Assembly: GCA_030549205.1 (NCBI GenBank)
Contig: JAUKTV010000010.1
Location: forward strand, 1,426,001 to 1,490,000
Source of the DNA: Apiosordaria backusii
Lineage: Eukaryota > Ascomycota > Sordariomycetes > Sordariales > Lasiosphaeriaceae
Reading direction: 5' to 3'
Length of the DNA stretch: 64,000 bases
Of this stretch, positions 55,549 through 64,000 are shown one piece after another; positions within the stretch are counted from its first letter, which is position 1, and every line of letters begins with the position of its first letter. The notes below the pieces were generated by a model, which saw only the letters and a list, made by a program, of their open reading frames with translations, did not search any database and was not told the origin of the DNA. The position numbers and the translations under genes are program-made.

Positions 55549-56631
55549 CTACGTCTGTCCGGTCCATCTGGGACCGACTGATTGGACAGGTGTGCCGCTC
55601 ATCTCAACCGGAGCTTCGCGACCCGCTGCAGGGTGACCGGCTGGCACATCAAGTTCATGTACAGGTTCCGATGGTGGTGGTGGTGGTGGTGAGACCGTCG
55701 ACATGTGGGGTTGAAATGGCTGGAATGCTGTGTATCTGTTCTGGGCCTGGGCCTCGGCCTCGGCCTGGGTGTCTGGGGGGAGCGATAGGTGCTCTGGAGA
55801 TTCCCAGTTGTATCTACTCACTCGATTATACGCCGGGTTCGCTGGTTCTGGTGATGGCATCCACTTCGGTTGATTCTGTGGCGGCCAAACACCCGTATCC
55901 GGTGGGCTCACATGTCCGCTCCTGCCGCCTGCCGATGGTGTAAAAGACATGTGTCCAGTCTGGCCAACAGGCGGCTGCTCTGGGAGCATCGGATGTGACT
56001 CCTCTCCTTGCTTCCTCTTCTTCCGAAGGAGGAAAAAGACCACTCCAGCCAGCACGGTAACACCCACCACCGATCCAGCTATAACACCTGCGAGGGTGGC
56101 GCCTGTTGATAGTCCTTGATTCCCTTCCTCGATGGGTTGATTTGAGGCTGATGGTGATTCCGTCGAGGTGGTGGTGCTTACCGTCGAGGTGGTGGTGCTT
56201 GCCGTCGAGGTGGTGGTGCTTGCCGTCGAGGGTGTTGTTGTACTTGAAGGCGTGGCAGTTGATGTGCTGGAGCTAGTTGTTTTACCGTCTGCGAAATCCA
56301 TAAATTGCCTCTCAGAGACGCCCATAGGCGTGCTCGAGTCCCTACAAGCACCGCTCATAGTGTCGTAGACTTCTTGAAGGTCACCACGGGACCATTGACC
56401 GAGACAGGACGCCGTGTTCTCGATGAAGCCCCCGCCATTCTGACAGAGACATTCATTTGTTGTATGAACAACACCGGTCTCGCACTTCGAGGCGTCCGCC
56501 GCCTGGTACATGCAGTCCTGTGCGGTTTGAGGGTAAAAGTCGAAGTTGATCGAGGCCGCTTGAATCGACGAGGCAAGCATGAGAACAGTGAGAGCAGACG
56601 GTAGCGTCCGCCGGCCTTGGAGACTGACCAT
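55549..56631 (-). CDS. Single-pass membrane protein with Cys-rich ectodomain
   Basis: 360 residues, ATG 56631 to the stop at 55549, intronless. A signal peptide (TVLMLASSIQA) is followed by an ectodomain with six Cys (QDCMYQ, SKCETG, ECLCQNGGG, SCLGQW, GACRDS). The spacing recalls CFEM-like domains but two Cys are missing, so I do not call it CFEM. A Ser/Thr-rich stalk follows, then one membrane span near residues 178-201 (ATLAGVIAGSVVGVTVLAGV) and a basic stop-transfer RKKRK. The ~155-residue cytoplasmic tail is Pro-rich with a run of seven Pro. This layout is common to fungal wall-sensor-like proteins; a sensor role is inference. Confidence 0.82.
   Translation of the reverse strand: MVSLQGRRTLPSALTVLMLASSIQAASINFDFYPQTAQDCMYQAADASKCETGVVHTTNECLCQNGGGFIENTASCLGQWSRGDLQEVYDTMSGACRDSSTPMGVSERQFMDFADGKTTSSSTSTATPSSTTTPSTASTTTSTASTTTSTVSTTTSTESPSASNQPIEEGNQGLSTGATLAGVIAGSVVGVTVLAGVVFFLLRKKRKQGEESHPMLPEQPPVGQTGHMSFTPSAGGRSGHVSPPDTGVWPPQNQPKWMPSPEPANPAYNRVSRYNWESPEHLSLPPDTQAEAEAQAQNRYTAFQPFQPHMSTVSPPPPPPSEPVHELDVPAGHPAAGREAPVEMSGTPVQSVGPRWTGQT
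56161..56223 (-). repeat. Three tandem 21-bp units in the Ser/Thr stalk
   Basis: Units 56161-56181, 56182-56202 and 56203-56223 are identical except for one A/G difference in the first. They encode a repeated seven-residue Ser/Thr-rich block. Near-identity suggests recent slippage. Confidence 0.85.
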
Positions 56632-58486
56632 CTTCGATGAGACCAGGGAAGATTAAGGAAAGGAAGAAGTAATGATAGACTGTAGACCTGGAAGGACTGC
56701 AGGTGCATAATCAGATAACAATTCTCCGAACTACGGGAGTCGGGGTTGTGGTTCGTGGGTGAGGTGAGGCAAGATGCGTTTGTGGAAGGGAAAACGCCTG
56801 CTACAGCAGTGCGTATACAGGCGCACCGGATGGAGAACTAAACGAAACACAACAAAGAAAACATAGGAATAGATCTTGAAGTCAGCTTGACCTTTTGATG
56901 CTTCAAAAACGAAATTGGAATCGCCGGGTTGGGGGATCTGATGTGCTCCTGCCCTGTTGGTGTGCCAGGGTGTTGAGGCTGAGTCTGAGTTTGGCAGGCA
57001 GGACTTTCCAAATCCCAACAGCGCGGACACAGTCTCCGCCACTGTCATTTTGATATCGCCATCGGGTCATGTCAAATGGCAGACTGGTGGGTGACAGATC
57101 CGATAAATCCCCGCCAACAGCTTGGAGCAACATGTTGTTTCCTCACTTCCGTGTCGCCGCTGGGTGCCTGTGCTTGCCGGGTCCGCATCAGCCAGAATGG
57201 AAGTTTCCAGGTTTTCTGAGAGGCAGCCCAGGTTCGGATTGACGGTCGGTTTGATGAGTGGCATGGACGAGGAAGGAGCGAGGTCTGTTGGTTGCTCTCT
57301 TGACCTAGGGTGAGGTTGGACGAGGGGGAAAGCCACAACCCTGGATCGCGTCTGGGATTTATGTCTCCACTTTCACCTTTTAAATCAAATATGGAGATCT
57401 CCTCTGGCCCCACTTAACTTGGAATCCCTCCAAACTTTACATCTTGCACTCAAGCCTCAACCAAAAAAGGCTGCGTCGATGAAGGCTTCACTGAAGGATC
57501 CAGGCTTACTGTCAGCTCAGGGTGCGTCTTGCCCACAAGCCACACACCAAGAAGTCGCTAAATTTACTGGCTTGGTTTTGACGCAATTCCACTGGCCAGC
57601 CCTACGATGGCGTCGCTATTTTGGGATTATGGAGGCCGGCTGGTCTTGGCGCGAATCCACCGCAACGTCGAGTAGCTTATCAAGGAGCCTGGCAAGAACC
57701 TTCATCAGACTTCTTCTTTGGGAAAATGTAAAAGACACTCCGGTGATTCACTCCGTTGGAAGCAGCTTTGATGCTGCCGAGTCTTCTCATTCCCGGCCTT
57801 GGTTCCGTGGGTGTGTTGGGGATCTGAAGACCGGCGCCGAGTCCGGCTTGGCAGCCCACGAACCTGAACACTGTGCTGATATGGATTGCTGGCCTGACCA
57901 CAGTTTTGAACTGGCTTTTTGCTCGTCAAACTGGTTAACCTTTGCTATGTAATTTTCTGAGAGAATACACAGGCTTTTGTGTGCTTGCAAGGGATCCAAC
58001 AGCTGGCGGAAGATATGCGACCCGGCACCTGTTGGGCTCCTTCCCAGCCAGTCTTCCGGGACACAGGTGCCAAGCAGTGAGCTTCGAGAAAGATGCAAGT
58101 GGCATCATGATGGTCTTTCCTCCACCCAGTAAAATGGAGCCGATCTTTTTGCCTTCTTTTCACCTGCTGCATTCAGTCTCGGGTAGCTGCCCGCTTCTCA
58201 GCCAAAGAGAATTGGAGAAGGCACAGTCAATTAACAAACAAAAACCCCACCTGTGTCATTCCATCCCCAATGACAGACCTATGACGTAGCATACACCAAC
58301 GTCCTCATTTTGCTTCCATTGAGCTTTGGTCAAGCTCCCAAAGCAAACAAATCACAATTTCACTTGACACATCATTGCAGGACCAACAAGAAGAGGACCA
58401 GTCCTGAGATTTCGGACCAAGAATTTCAACTTCAAACCACACAGACTACAGACCAATCTCCAAAGTACACAATACACACGTCCAAA
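56632..58486. other. Divergent intergenic region
   Basis: 1.9 kb between the membrane protein (-) and the SRPBCC gene (+). A 177-codon plus frame at 57419-57952 starts with TTG and has no family-like pattern, so it was not accepted. Confidence 0.4.
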
Positions 58487-59087
58487 ATGCCGATCGCAAC
58501 CACCAACGAAGTCATCGAAAGCGCCGTGATCCGCGCCCCCCTCTCGCACGTCTGGCACTTCATCAAGCTCGCCGAGTTCCCCAAGTTCTACACTCAAATC
58601 AAGCAAGCCGAGCACATCGTCAAGGGGGTCAGCGACGAGACGGACGTGTACAAGTGGACGTTTCAGGATGGAAGCGTGTTGGAGATCAAGCAGGATGAGC
58701 ACAGCGTAAGCTCCCCCCAGACAACTTGAAGAATGGATGGGACTGACATGTTTGGTGATGGAAAAGAACCTGGACCATTTCATCACCTACAGCGTCATTA
58801 ACAGCGAGCCGGAGCTGAGCTACTCGAGCGTCGTGAGCACCATCAGATGCTGGCCGGTGACGTCGGGCGAGTTTGAGGATAGCACGTTTGTGAGGTGGAC
58901 TTCAAAGTTTTCGAGTGATGCTGATATTGGTTGGTTTTGACTTTGCAAAGTGAAAAAAAAATGATGATGGCTAGGGCTGACATTATGACGGATAGGTGTT
59001 CTCGAGGATGCCAAGTACAAGCGACGGGATGCGTTGCAGGGTCTTGCGGCTGCGGCCCAGAAGATGGTGAAGGAGCATCAGAAGTAG
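58487..59087 (+). CDS. SRPBCC (Bet v 1-like / polyketide cyclase-dehydratase type) protein
   Basis: Three exons, 58487-58705, 58767-58929 and 58996-59087, giving 157 residues. The start MPIATTNEVIESAVIRAPLS, followed by VWHFIKLAEFPKFYTQIK, is the typical first strand and helix of SRPBCC proteins. VYKWTFQDGSVLEIKQDEH, ITYSVINSEPELSYSSVVST and STFVRWTSKFSSDADI give the curved sheet, and the last exon supplies the long C-terminal helix (RRDALQGLAAAAQKMVKEHQK split as family-typical). The fold binds hydrophobic ligands in a cavity. Substrate or enzyme activity cannot be told. All junctions are in phase. Confidence 0.88.
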
Positions 59088-59650
59088 GGGGGTGGATCAG
59101 AAGAGCAAGTGTTGAAACAGACTTTCGTTGGGGATTAGGGCCTGTTGGGGACTGGGCTGAAAGACAAAATATGGATATTGTTATGACATTGATTCTAGTT
59201 CTTCTATGATGATGGGTTCGGATAGGGTCATGAGTGTGGCCGAATGAAATACTATTCTTGCTATGTGTTCCGACAATGACCCATCTTTGCCAACACTACT
59301 CCGCAGGAGTAAGAGTATTTCGCAGCACATACAATCGTCAAGAGGGAGATGGTGACGTGCAAAACATCTATATACACATCACATTGTGGGGAAAGAATGA
59401 CTTGGAATGCTATGTAATTCATCACAGAAGAACTCCTAAATACAGTCAGGCGTTCAGATGATACTTAAATGCATATCGAAAGATCCTTTCAGGCCTACCC
59501 ACTAGGTATTCTTTTACGCATAAGGACTATCTTCGAAGTCCTATTGACTATCTGGTAAGGTCTGTTAGCTATTTTCTGAGGCCCATCTAGTATTTCGGGA
59601 GGCCCATCTAACGCTTACAGTACATACCTCTCCTCTTGTCCACGGCATCG
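59088..59650. other. Intergenic, convergent 3' ends
   Basis: A+T-rich, with a short repeated phrase around AGGCCCATCTA near 59580-59610. No gene seen. Confidence 0.4.
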
Positions 59651-60281
59651 CTACCCATCCCTATTTCCTTGCCGAGGCGGTGTAATTCTCCGCAGTTTTT
59701 CAACACAGTAGGCCAAATAACCGACATGGTTGGCAAGACTACGTGAATCCCACCCATAGAAGATCTCGTGCCATTCTTCGGCAACTTGCTCGACGGTACT
59801 TTCAACCGAGGAGGACATCACGCTTTCGCGTAACTGCGAAAACAACGTGTCGTAACGGAGGCTGTGGCCGGGACAACACCGACGTATCCAGTCACGATAC
59901 GGGTCGAGCTCAATGGTGAAGAGAATTCCTGCCGGGTTGGAGGTACAGTCAGGTACGGTGTGCTATATTGTATGACAACGGGCTGTCGCTCTGGGTTTAC
60001 TTACCGCGGTCACTTGTCAGGGTATACCCGATATTTTTCAGGGTCTGCTCAATCTTTGATCTTGTCGATCTCTCGATGTTAGCGAGAGTTCCCTCGATGG
60101 CACCGTGTTTGCCATCCCACACTTGAAAGCTGGCGTGAGTTTGTGCGAGGGTGTAGAATACATCTTCCATTTGGGCTCTGTCCCCCGAGGGCGGATCGAT
60201 ATTAGGAGTGAGGATTCTCAGACGGTAGTTTAGCTCGAATAAGAGCTGTTCGCACTGATCGTATAAAGTTCGTATGGACAT
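59651..60281 (-). CDS. Unrecognised 184-aa protein
   Basis: Two exons, 60281-60005 and 59928-59651, giving 184 residues. Splicing joins YTLTSDR to GILFTIELDPYRDWIRRCCP in phase, which supports the model. The N-terminal half is predicted helical (MSIRTLYDQCEQLLFELNYR, VFYTLAQTHASFQVWDG, SKIEQTLKNIGY). The C-terminal half is also helical and acidic (STVEQVAEEWHEIFYG, VGYLAYCVEKLRR). No signal peptide, membrane span or known motif. Might be an accessory or lineage-restricted gene. Confidence 0.65.
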
Positions 60282-61722
60282 TGTGTTGGTTTGAAGTTGC
60301 TTCGGGTTTGTCAAGTTCTTTGTGTGTAACAGGATTGAAGAAGGGAATATTAATTGTGGGAGAGGACGAGTATTTATGTGAAAATTGTCAAAACTTTATA
60401 GGAGAGAAAGTTTAAGACACAAAATGTGGAAGGGTGAGTTTGGGGAAAGTCCGTGGCGATGGCTGTAGGTAAATTTGCCATCAGCACATACTCTCCATGA
60501 CCTGGATGCTTTCGCCGTTTTAAGGTAGATAGCCAAGCTCAGTCTCGATGATCAAGAATACCTACCTTAATCTTGTGCCTACCTTTGTGGCTACGAGTTA
60601 ATTGAGGATAGGGGCTGAAGGAGAGAATAGGTCGTAATGCTATGAAGTTGATGTTTGTTTTGTTAGTATGGATGGCTTCGAATGGGGTATGCTTGTGCTA
60701 GGATGCGGATACATGACCATTTTGCTCATGTGTTCTTACTAAGGTAGTGTCCCTATTCCGGGATTGCGGTGAGTAGTCTCTACCAGGTACTTGAGAATGT
60801 GAGATGCCCCTTTGCGCTATCTTGAGGGGTTCATTGGACTATGTTACGCATACTGTAGTCCTTTTGAGGTCATTTAAGGAATTCTAGACATATAAACTGG
60901 TCGAATCAAGGCCTGATCAAGATGCAGATATGCGCATCATTGCATTGGTTAGGCTTTGAACAAATATCTTTAGACACCTAAACATGTTCATCGATGCTGT
61001 TTGGGACCTTTAAAAGTCTCGACAACTGTGACATGGCTACCTACCTAATATAACAGACACTTGTACATAGTATTGGAAGGTATATCTGTGTATAAACCAG
61101 AACGTCTGCGTGTGTTAAAAAGAAGGTAGATGTGTGACAAACGCCGATATGGGCATACAACTTGGTGACGGGGTCTACCTACCCAACATGCCCAGAGGAC
61201 ATATCAATAGCTTGCTTGCGTCGCTTCGGTAAAGTCTACTGATGTTTCTTCTCATCTACGACATGCTGTGAAGTACTTTGCATGGAGCTCTACAGATTGT
61301 GGGACAACTGATTGATATGTAGGCCAAGAACTGAATCTCAGCCAAACCGGGACCTCGGGTCTTTCAAGGCACCGAGTTACCTTGAACAAGGCCCAGCATC
61401 GGAAATCTTAAAGATCACACGACGAGCTTTGACTTTTTGCAAACAAAAGTTTAAAGCAATCTGGATCAATGGAAGGCTTGACTCGGTCGATGGTTATGAC
61501 GGAACCTATGGCAGCTGGAACGGTCTAGAGTATTGCTTTTGATGAACGCTTCAAAAAGCTTGGTTAATAAAGATTTTTATAGGATAATAATAAAGGAGGT
61601 AGACTTGCTGTTCTCATTCTTAAGGTTAACGGACTAGAGTCTAACTGGTCAAGGATCTAGTAGATGACTGCTACCTAGGTGCAAACTCTAGCTACTCGTC
61701 ATCGTCTTCGTCTTCCTCTGAA
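60282..61722. other. Intergenic, A+T-richer
   Basis: Contains several TACCTACC/GGTAGG-type motifs (60462, 60570, 60590, 61040, 61172, 61670). No supported gene or transposon ends. Confidence 0.4.
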
Positions 61723-63933
61723 TTACCGCCACGGTTCCGCAGACACAGTTGATGCGGTCTCCAGGTCTGTGCCAGATCGCAGTTCGTCTCCGCTATAATG
61801 TGGTCCAAAATCTGAACTGGAAGGATCTCCCCCGTCGTGTTTCTTTGCTCCGAGTCGCCTATCCTGTCCTCCACTTCTTAAAAGTTCCCCAAACGAAAAT
61901 GAAGATCCCAAATCCGGCGCCCTGGAATCCCTTAGGGTGCGGCCAGATGGAGGTGCTGCACCTGGCGTCCCTGGAATCCGGTATTCTGGGGGCAGCTCAT
62001 CGTACTCCATCATCAAGTTGTATATGTTAGCTGAAAGTGCATGTAAATGGTGCTGGTGCATATGTTCTACAAGGTGGAAATCTGGACGGGCGTCGAGGAT
62101 CGTGAGCCCGTCCTCGGCAATGTGAGAAAAGATTTGCTCCATACGCTCAAGAAAAAGGGAATATAGGTCGCCGGCACTCCCGGCCACAAAACGAATTTCG
62201 ACTTTTTCCTTCCTTGCTCTACCGGCGCTCCAGACACTGACAATATCCATAACAGAGCCGAAATGGAGCGCCAACGGACGCTCGCATAACCAAGAGCGTT
62301 CAAGCCGGCCAGGATGAAAAGAAGGAACACAGGAAACCCGCAGATATCCCATCAGGGGCGCAGGGAGTGCAAGTGCTGAGCCGGGGCCGCCGAAGAAAGG
62401 CTGGAGGACATGGGAGAGGTCCTCTTTAATCCTCCACACCACGGCTGACGAAAGGGCCGAACGAAATAAACTGGCGCAAGGTAGCAGAGAATTGATACAA
62501 GACGAACAGACAAACGAGCAGGCCCAGACCCCGGCCCGCTCAACTAGAAGAAGATCAATATTGTTCTGCTTCGCTTTGTTGGCCTTAAAAGCAATACTCC
62601 CACAGCTCCCTCTCCACCCGCAACTCCCCTTGAAATCTCCAAACCGTCCAAAGACCTCATCCACCATAGCTAGCCACCGCTCGTTCCGCTTAGTGACAAA
62701 GTACGCCTTGGTGTAATCCCAGTAATCAGGTAACCAGCCGGCATTTTCCCAGTCCACCACCCCTGTTAACTTACCACTCTCATCCACTAGAATATTCCGC
62801 ATGTTGATATCTCCGTGTGTGAACACAATGTCGTGTCCATTGTCATGCATCACGTCCGGTATCGCGCCACACTTGAGGATATTATTGAAGTCTGCTTCTG
62901 TGGCAAAAGGCCCGACTGTGTCCCCTAGACCTTCCTCTTCGTCTTGATCTAGCGCAGCGTTAATCCGATAGTCAAAAACCGGCCCGTCAACTGCATTAGA
63001 AATGGCGTTTTTGTGGCTGCTTGGACGCGGGATGTTCCGAAGCGCTTTCCAGTGTTCCCCCAAGTCGTTGGCAAGAGCGGCGGTTTCCTCGTCAGTCATC
63101 GTGTCGAGACACCAGCCGAGTTTGTACCCCTTTATCCTTGTCGTCAACAGGTAGATGTTGTCCTTATCTTCGACCAAATCGAAGGGGGTTGGAACAGGAA
63201 GCCTCGTATGTTTCCTCACTAGCTGTAACGAGCCATGTTCATTCACCAAGCTCTCCTTCCGAGAGGAGCTGACAACTTTGAGGTACAGCCCAAATGGCAA
63301 CCGCTGGACGTTGGGACTGTCGGAGAATCCGTACATCCTTGTCCCTAGGGGAACCAAGGAGCGGTAGGATTTTGCGCGGAGGAAGGCGGGGACGAGATTA
63401 ACCCATATTGTCCTCATCATGGCCCCTGAGATGGAAGACAGCATGGAAAATGGTGTCGAGAGGAAGGAGATAAGTGATTGCAGCTTCTGTCGCTGTTTCC
63501 TGGCGGCTATCTGCTGGGAGATGCAGCTCCATCGGATTGGGTTTGCAAATCGGGAGATGATTTCCAGAGCGGTTTTGTCTGGGGTGTGAGAAGAGGAGAA
63601 CTTTCCTCGGCGAAAGTCTTCTACCTTGTCCACGACAGGGGGGTGGACGGGTCCGCCAGCGAGGTTACGAACAATCTCGTATCTTGTAGGGGTTGAGCCA
63701 AAAGAAAGCTTGAAATATCCCTGCTTCAAGGCTGCAAAGGACGACTGGCGAAGGAGCCAATAACTCTCTGGGATGTCGCACCTTACAGAGAATAGGTGGG
63801 TTGTTAACTCGGGCGAGAGAAAGGCCTCTAATATGTCGCGATGTGCCGTCAACGTTGCCCCAGATGATGTTGTAGGGGCTGTCGGAGGGAGAATGGGGAC
63901 CACAAGTAAAGGGTCCCAAAATGAGCCAGACAA
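61723..63933 (-). CDS. Aminoglycoside-phosphotransferase-fold kinase with N- and C-terminal extensions, 5' end unresolved
   Basis: One uninterrupted frame of 736 codons. Its upstream limit is a TTG at 63933, not an ATG. The first in-frame ATGs are near residue 160 (MLSS) and 170 (MMRTIW), so either the start is there or an upstream exon lies beyond 63933, perhaps outside the window. The middle is a fungal APH-family kinase: VPLGTRMYGFSDSPNVQRLP, PTPFDLVEDKDNIYLLTTR, VFTHGDINMRNILVD (catalytic Asp) and GVVDWENAGWLPDYWDYTKA. After a Cys/Ser-rich stretch with hydrophobic parts, a further ~200 residues contain VEIRFVAGSAGDLYSLF and HMHQHHLHALSANIYNLMMEY, which I do not recognise, and an acidic Ser/Gly-rich end. 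This could be a true fusion, or two genes with an unseen intron or stop between. Confidence 0.68.
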   Translation of the reverse strand: MSGSFWDPLLVVPILPPTAPTTSSGATLTAHRDILEAFLSPELTTHLFSVRCDIPESYWLLRQSSFAALKQGYFKLSFGSTPTRYEIVRNLAGGPVHPPVVDKVEDFRRGKFSSSHTPDKTALEIISRFANPIRWSCISQQIAARKQRQKLQSLISFLSTPFSMLSSISGAMMRTIWVNLVPAFLRAKSYRSLVPLGTRMYGFSDSPNVQRLPFGLYLKVVSSSRKESLVNEHGSLQLVRKHTRLPVPTPFDLVEDKDNIYLLTTRIKGYKLGWCLDTMTDEETAALANDLGEHWKALRNIPRPSSHKNAISNAVDGPVFDYRINAALDQDEEEGLGDTVGPFATEADFNNILKCGAIPDVMHDNGHDIVFTHGDINMRNILVDESGKLTGVVDWENAGWLPDYWDYTKAYFVTKRNERWLAMVDEVFGRFGDFKGSCGWRGSCGSIAFKANKAKQNNIDLLLVERAGVWACSFVCSSCINSLLPCASLFRSALSSAVVWRIKEDLSHVLQPFFGGPGSALALPAPLMGYLRVSCVPSFHPGRLERSWLCERPLALHFGSVMDIVSVWSAGRARKEKVEIRFVAGSAGDLYSLFLERMEQIFSHIAEDGLTILDARPDFHLVEHMHQHHLHALSANIYNLMMEYDELPPEYRIPGTPGAAPPSGRTLRDSRAPDLGSSFSFGELLRSGGQDRRLGAKKHDGGDPSSSDFGPHYSGDELRSGTDLETASTVSAEPWR

Positions 63934-64000
63934 GCCTGTTATCCAGCACTTTTGGCGGTTTTCTTCGGTGATGATGGGAGTAACATGCGTTGGTGGTTTA

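Noticed and set aside
57419..57952. 177-codon plus-strand frame
   Set aside because: Begins with TTG, has no family-like pattern, and lies in a divergent intergenic region.

Overview
The window looks like nuclear DNA of a filamentous ascomycete, most likely a Sordariomycete and probably Sordariales-like. The evidence is short GT-AG introns (about 50-110 nt, often with a CTAAC/CTGAC branch sequence), a COT-1 kinase with a Gln/Asn-rich N-terminus, an SCH9 kinase with an N-terminal C2 region, a Zn2Cys6 regulator, many secreted or GPI-type Ser/Thr-rich proteins, and relics whose stop codons fit C-to-T decay. The assignment is inference, because no marker gene was compared. I assembled exon structures by hand from splice sites and reading phase; for every multi-exon gene given as intact, the exon sum is a multiple of three.

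Layout. 0.6-4.3 kb: cot-1 kinase (+) converging on the U2 snRNP protein SF3a2/PRP11 (-). 4.8-5.7 kb: secreted protein with a CBM19-like Cys module and GPI-type tail (-). 6.3-9.8 kb: a Zn2Cys6 regulator and an NmrA-like reductase (both -) that share the palindrome TTCGGCCGAA in their upstream regions. 11.6-12.8 kb: a GNAT acetyltransferase pseudogene split by a 360-bp inverted-repeat element (MITE-like). 13.7-17.6 kb: DUF4291 protein (+), a small Gln-rich stress-type protein (-), a Dap1/MAPR cytochrome-b5-like protein (+) and an unrecognised 205-aa protein (-). 17.6-23.4 kb: an A+T-richer desert with one degenerate coding relic. 23.4-33.1 kb: membrane kelch protein (+), conserved fungal protein of unknown role (-), DEF1 (+). 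34.7-39.8 kb: glucose-6-phosphate isomerase (-) and SCH9 kinase (-). 41.1-43.4 kb: two dead genes in a row, a cutinase with Ser-to-Ala at the nucleophile plus an in-frame TGA, and a cytochrome P450 relic lacking its middle. 44.1-46.0 kb: repeat-rich GPI-type wall protein (-). 49.4-54.2 kb: full-length ABCC transporter (-). 55.5-56.6 kb: single-pass membrane protein (-). 58.5-60.3 kb: SRPBCC protein (+) and an unrecognised 184-aa protein (-). 61.7-63.9 kb: aminoglycoside-phosphotransferase-fold kinase with unusual extensions (-), 5' end unresolved.

Conserved housekeeping and signalling genes (cot-1, SF3a2, dap1, def1, pgi, sch9) alternate with accessory stretches that hold the relics, the inverted-repeat element and orphan genes. 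I see no secondary-metabolite cluster, tRNA, rRNA or CRISPR. The best candidates for something new are the palindrome-linked regulator/reductase pair, the element-split GNAT pseudogene, and the kinase with an extra C-terminal domain at the right edge.
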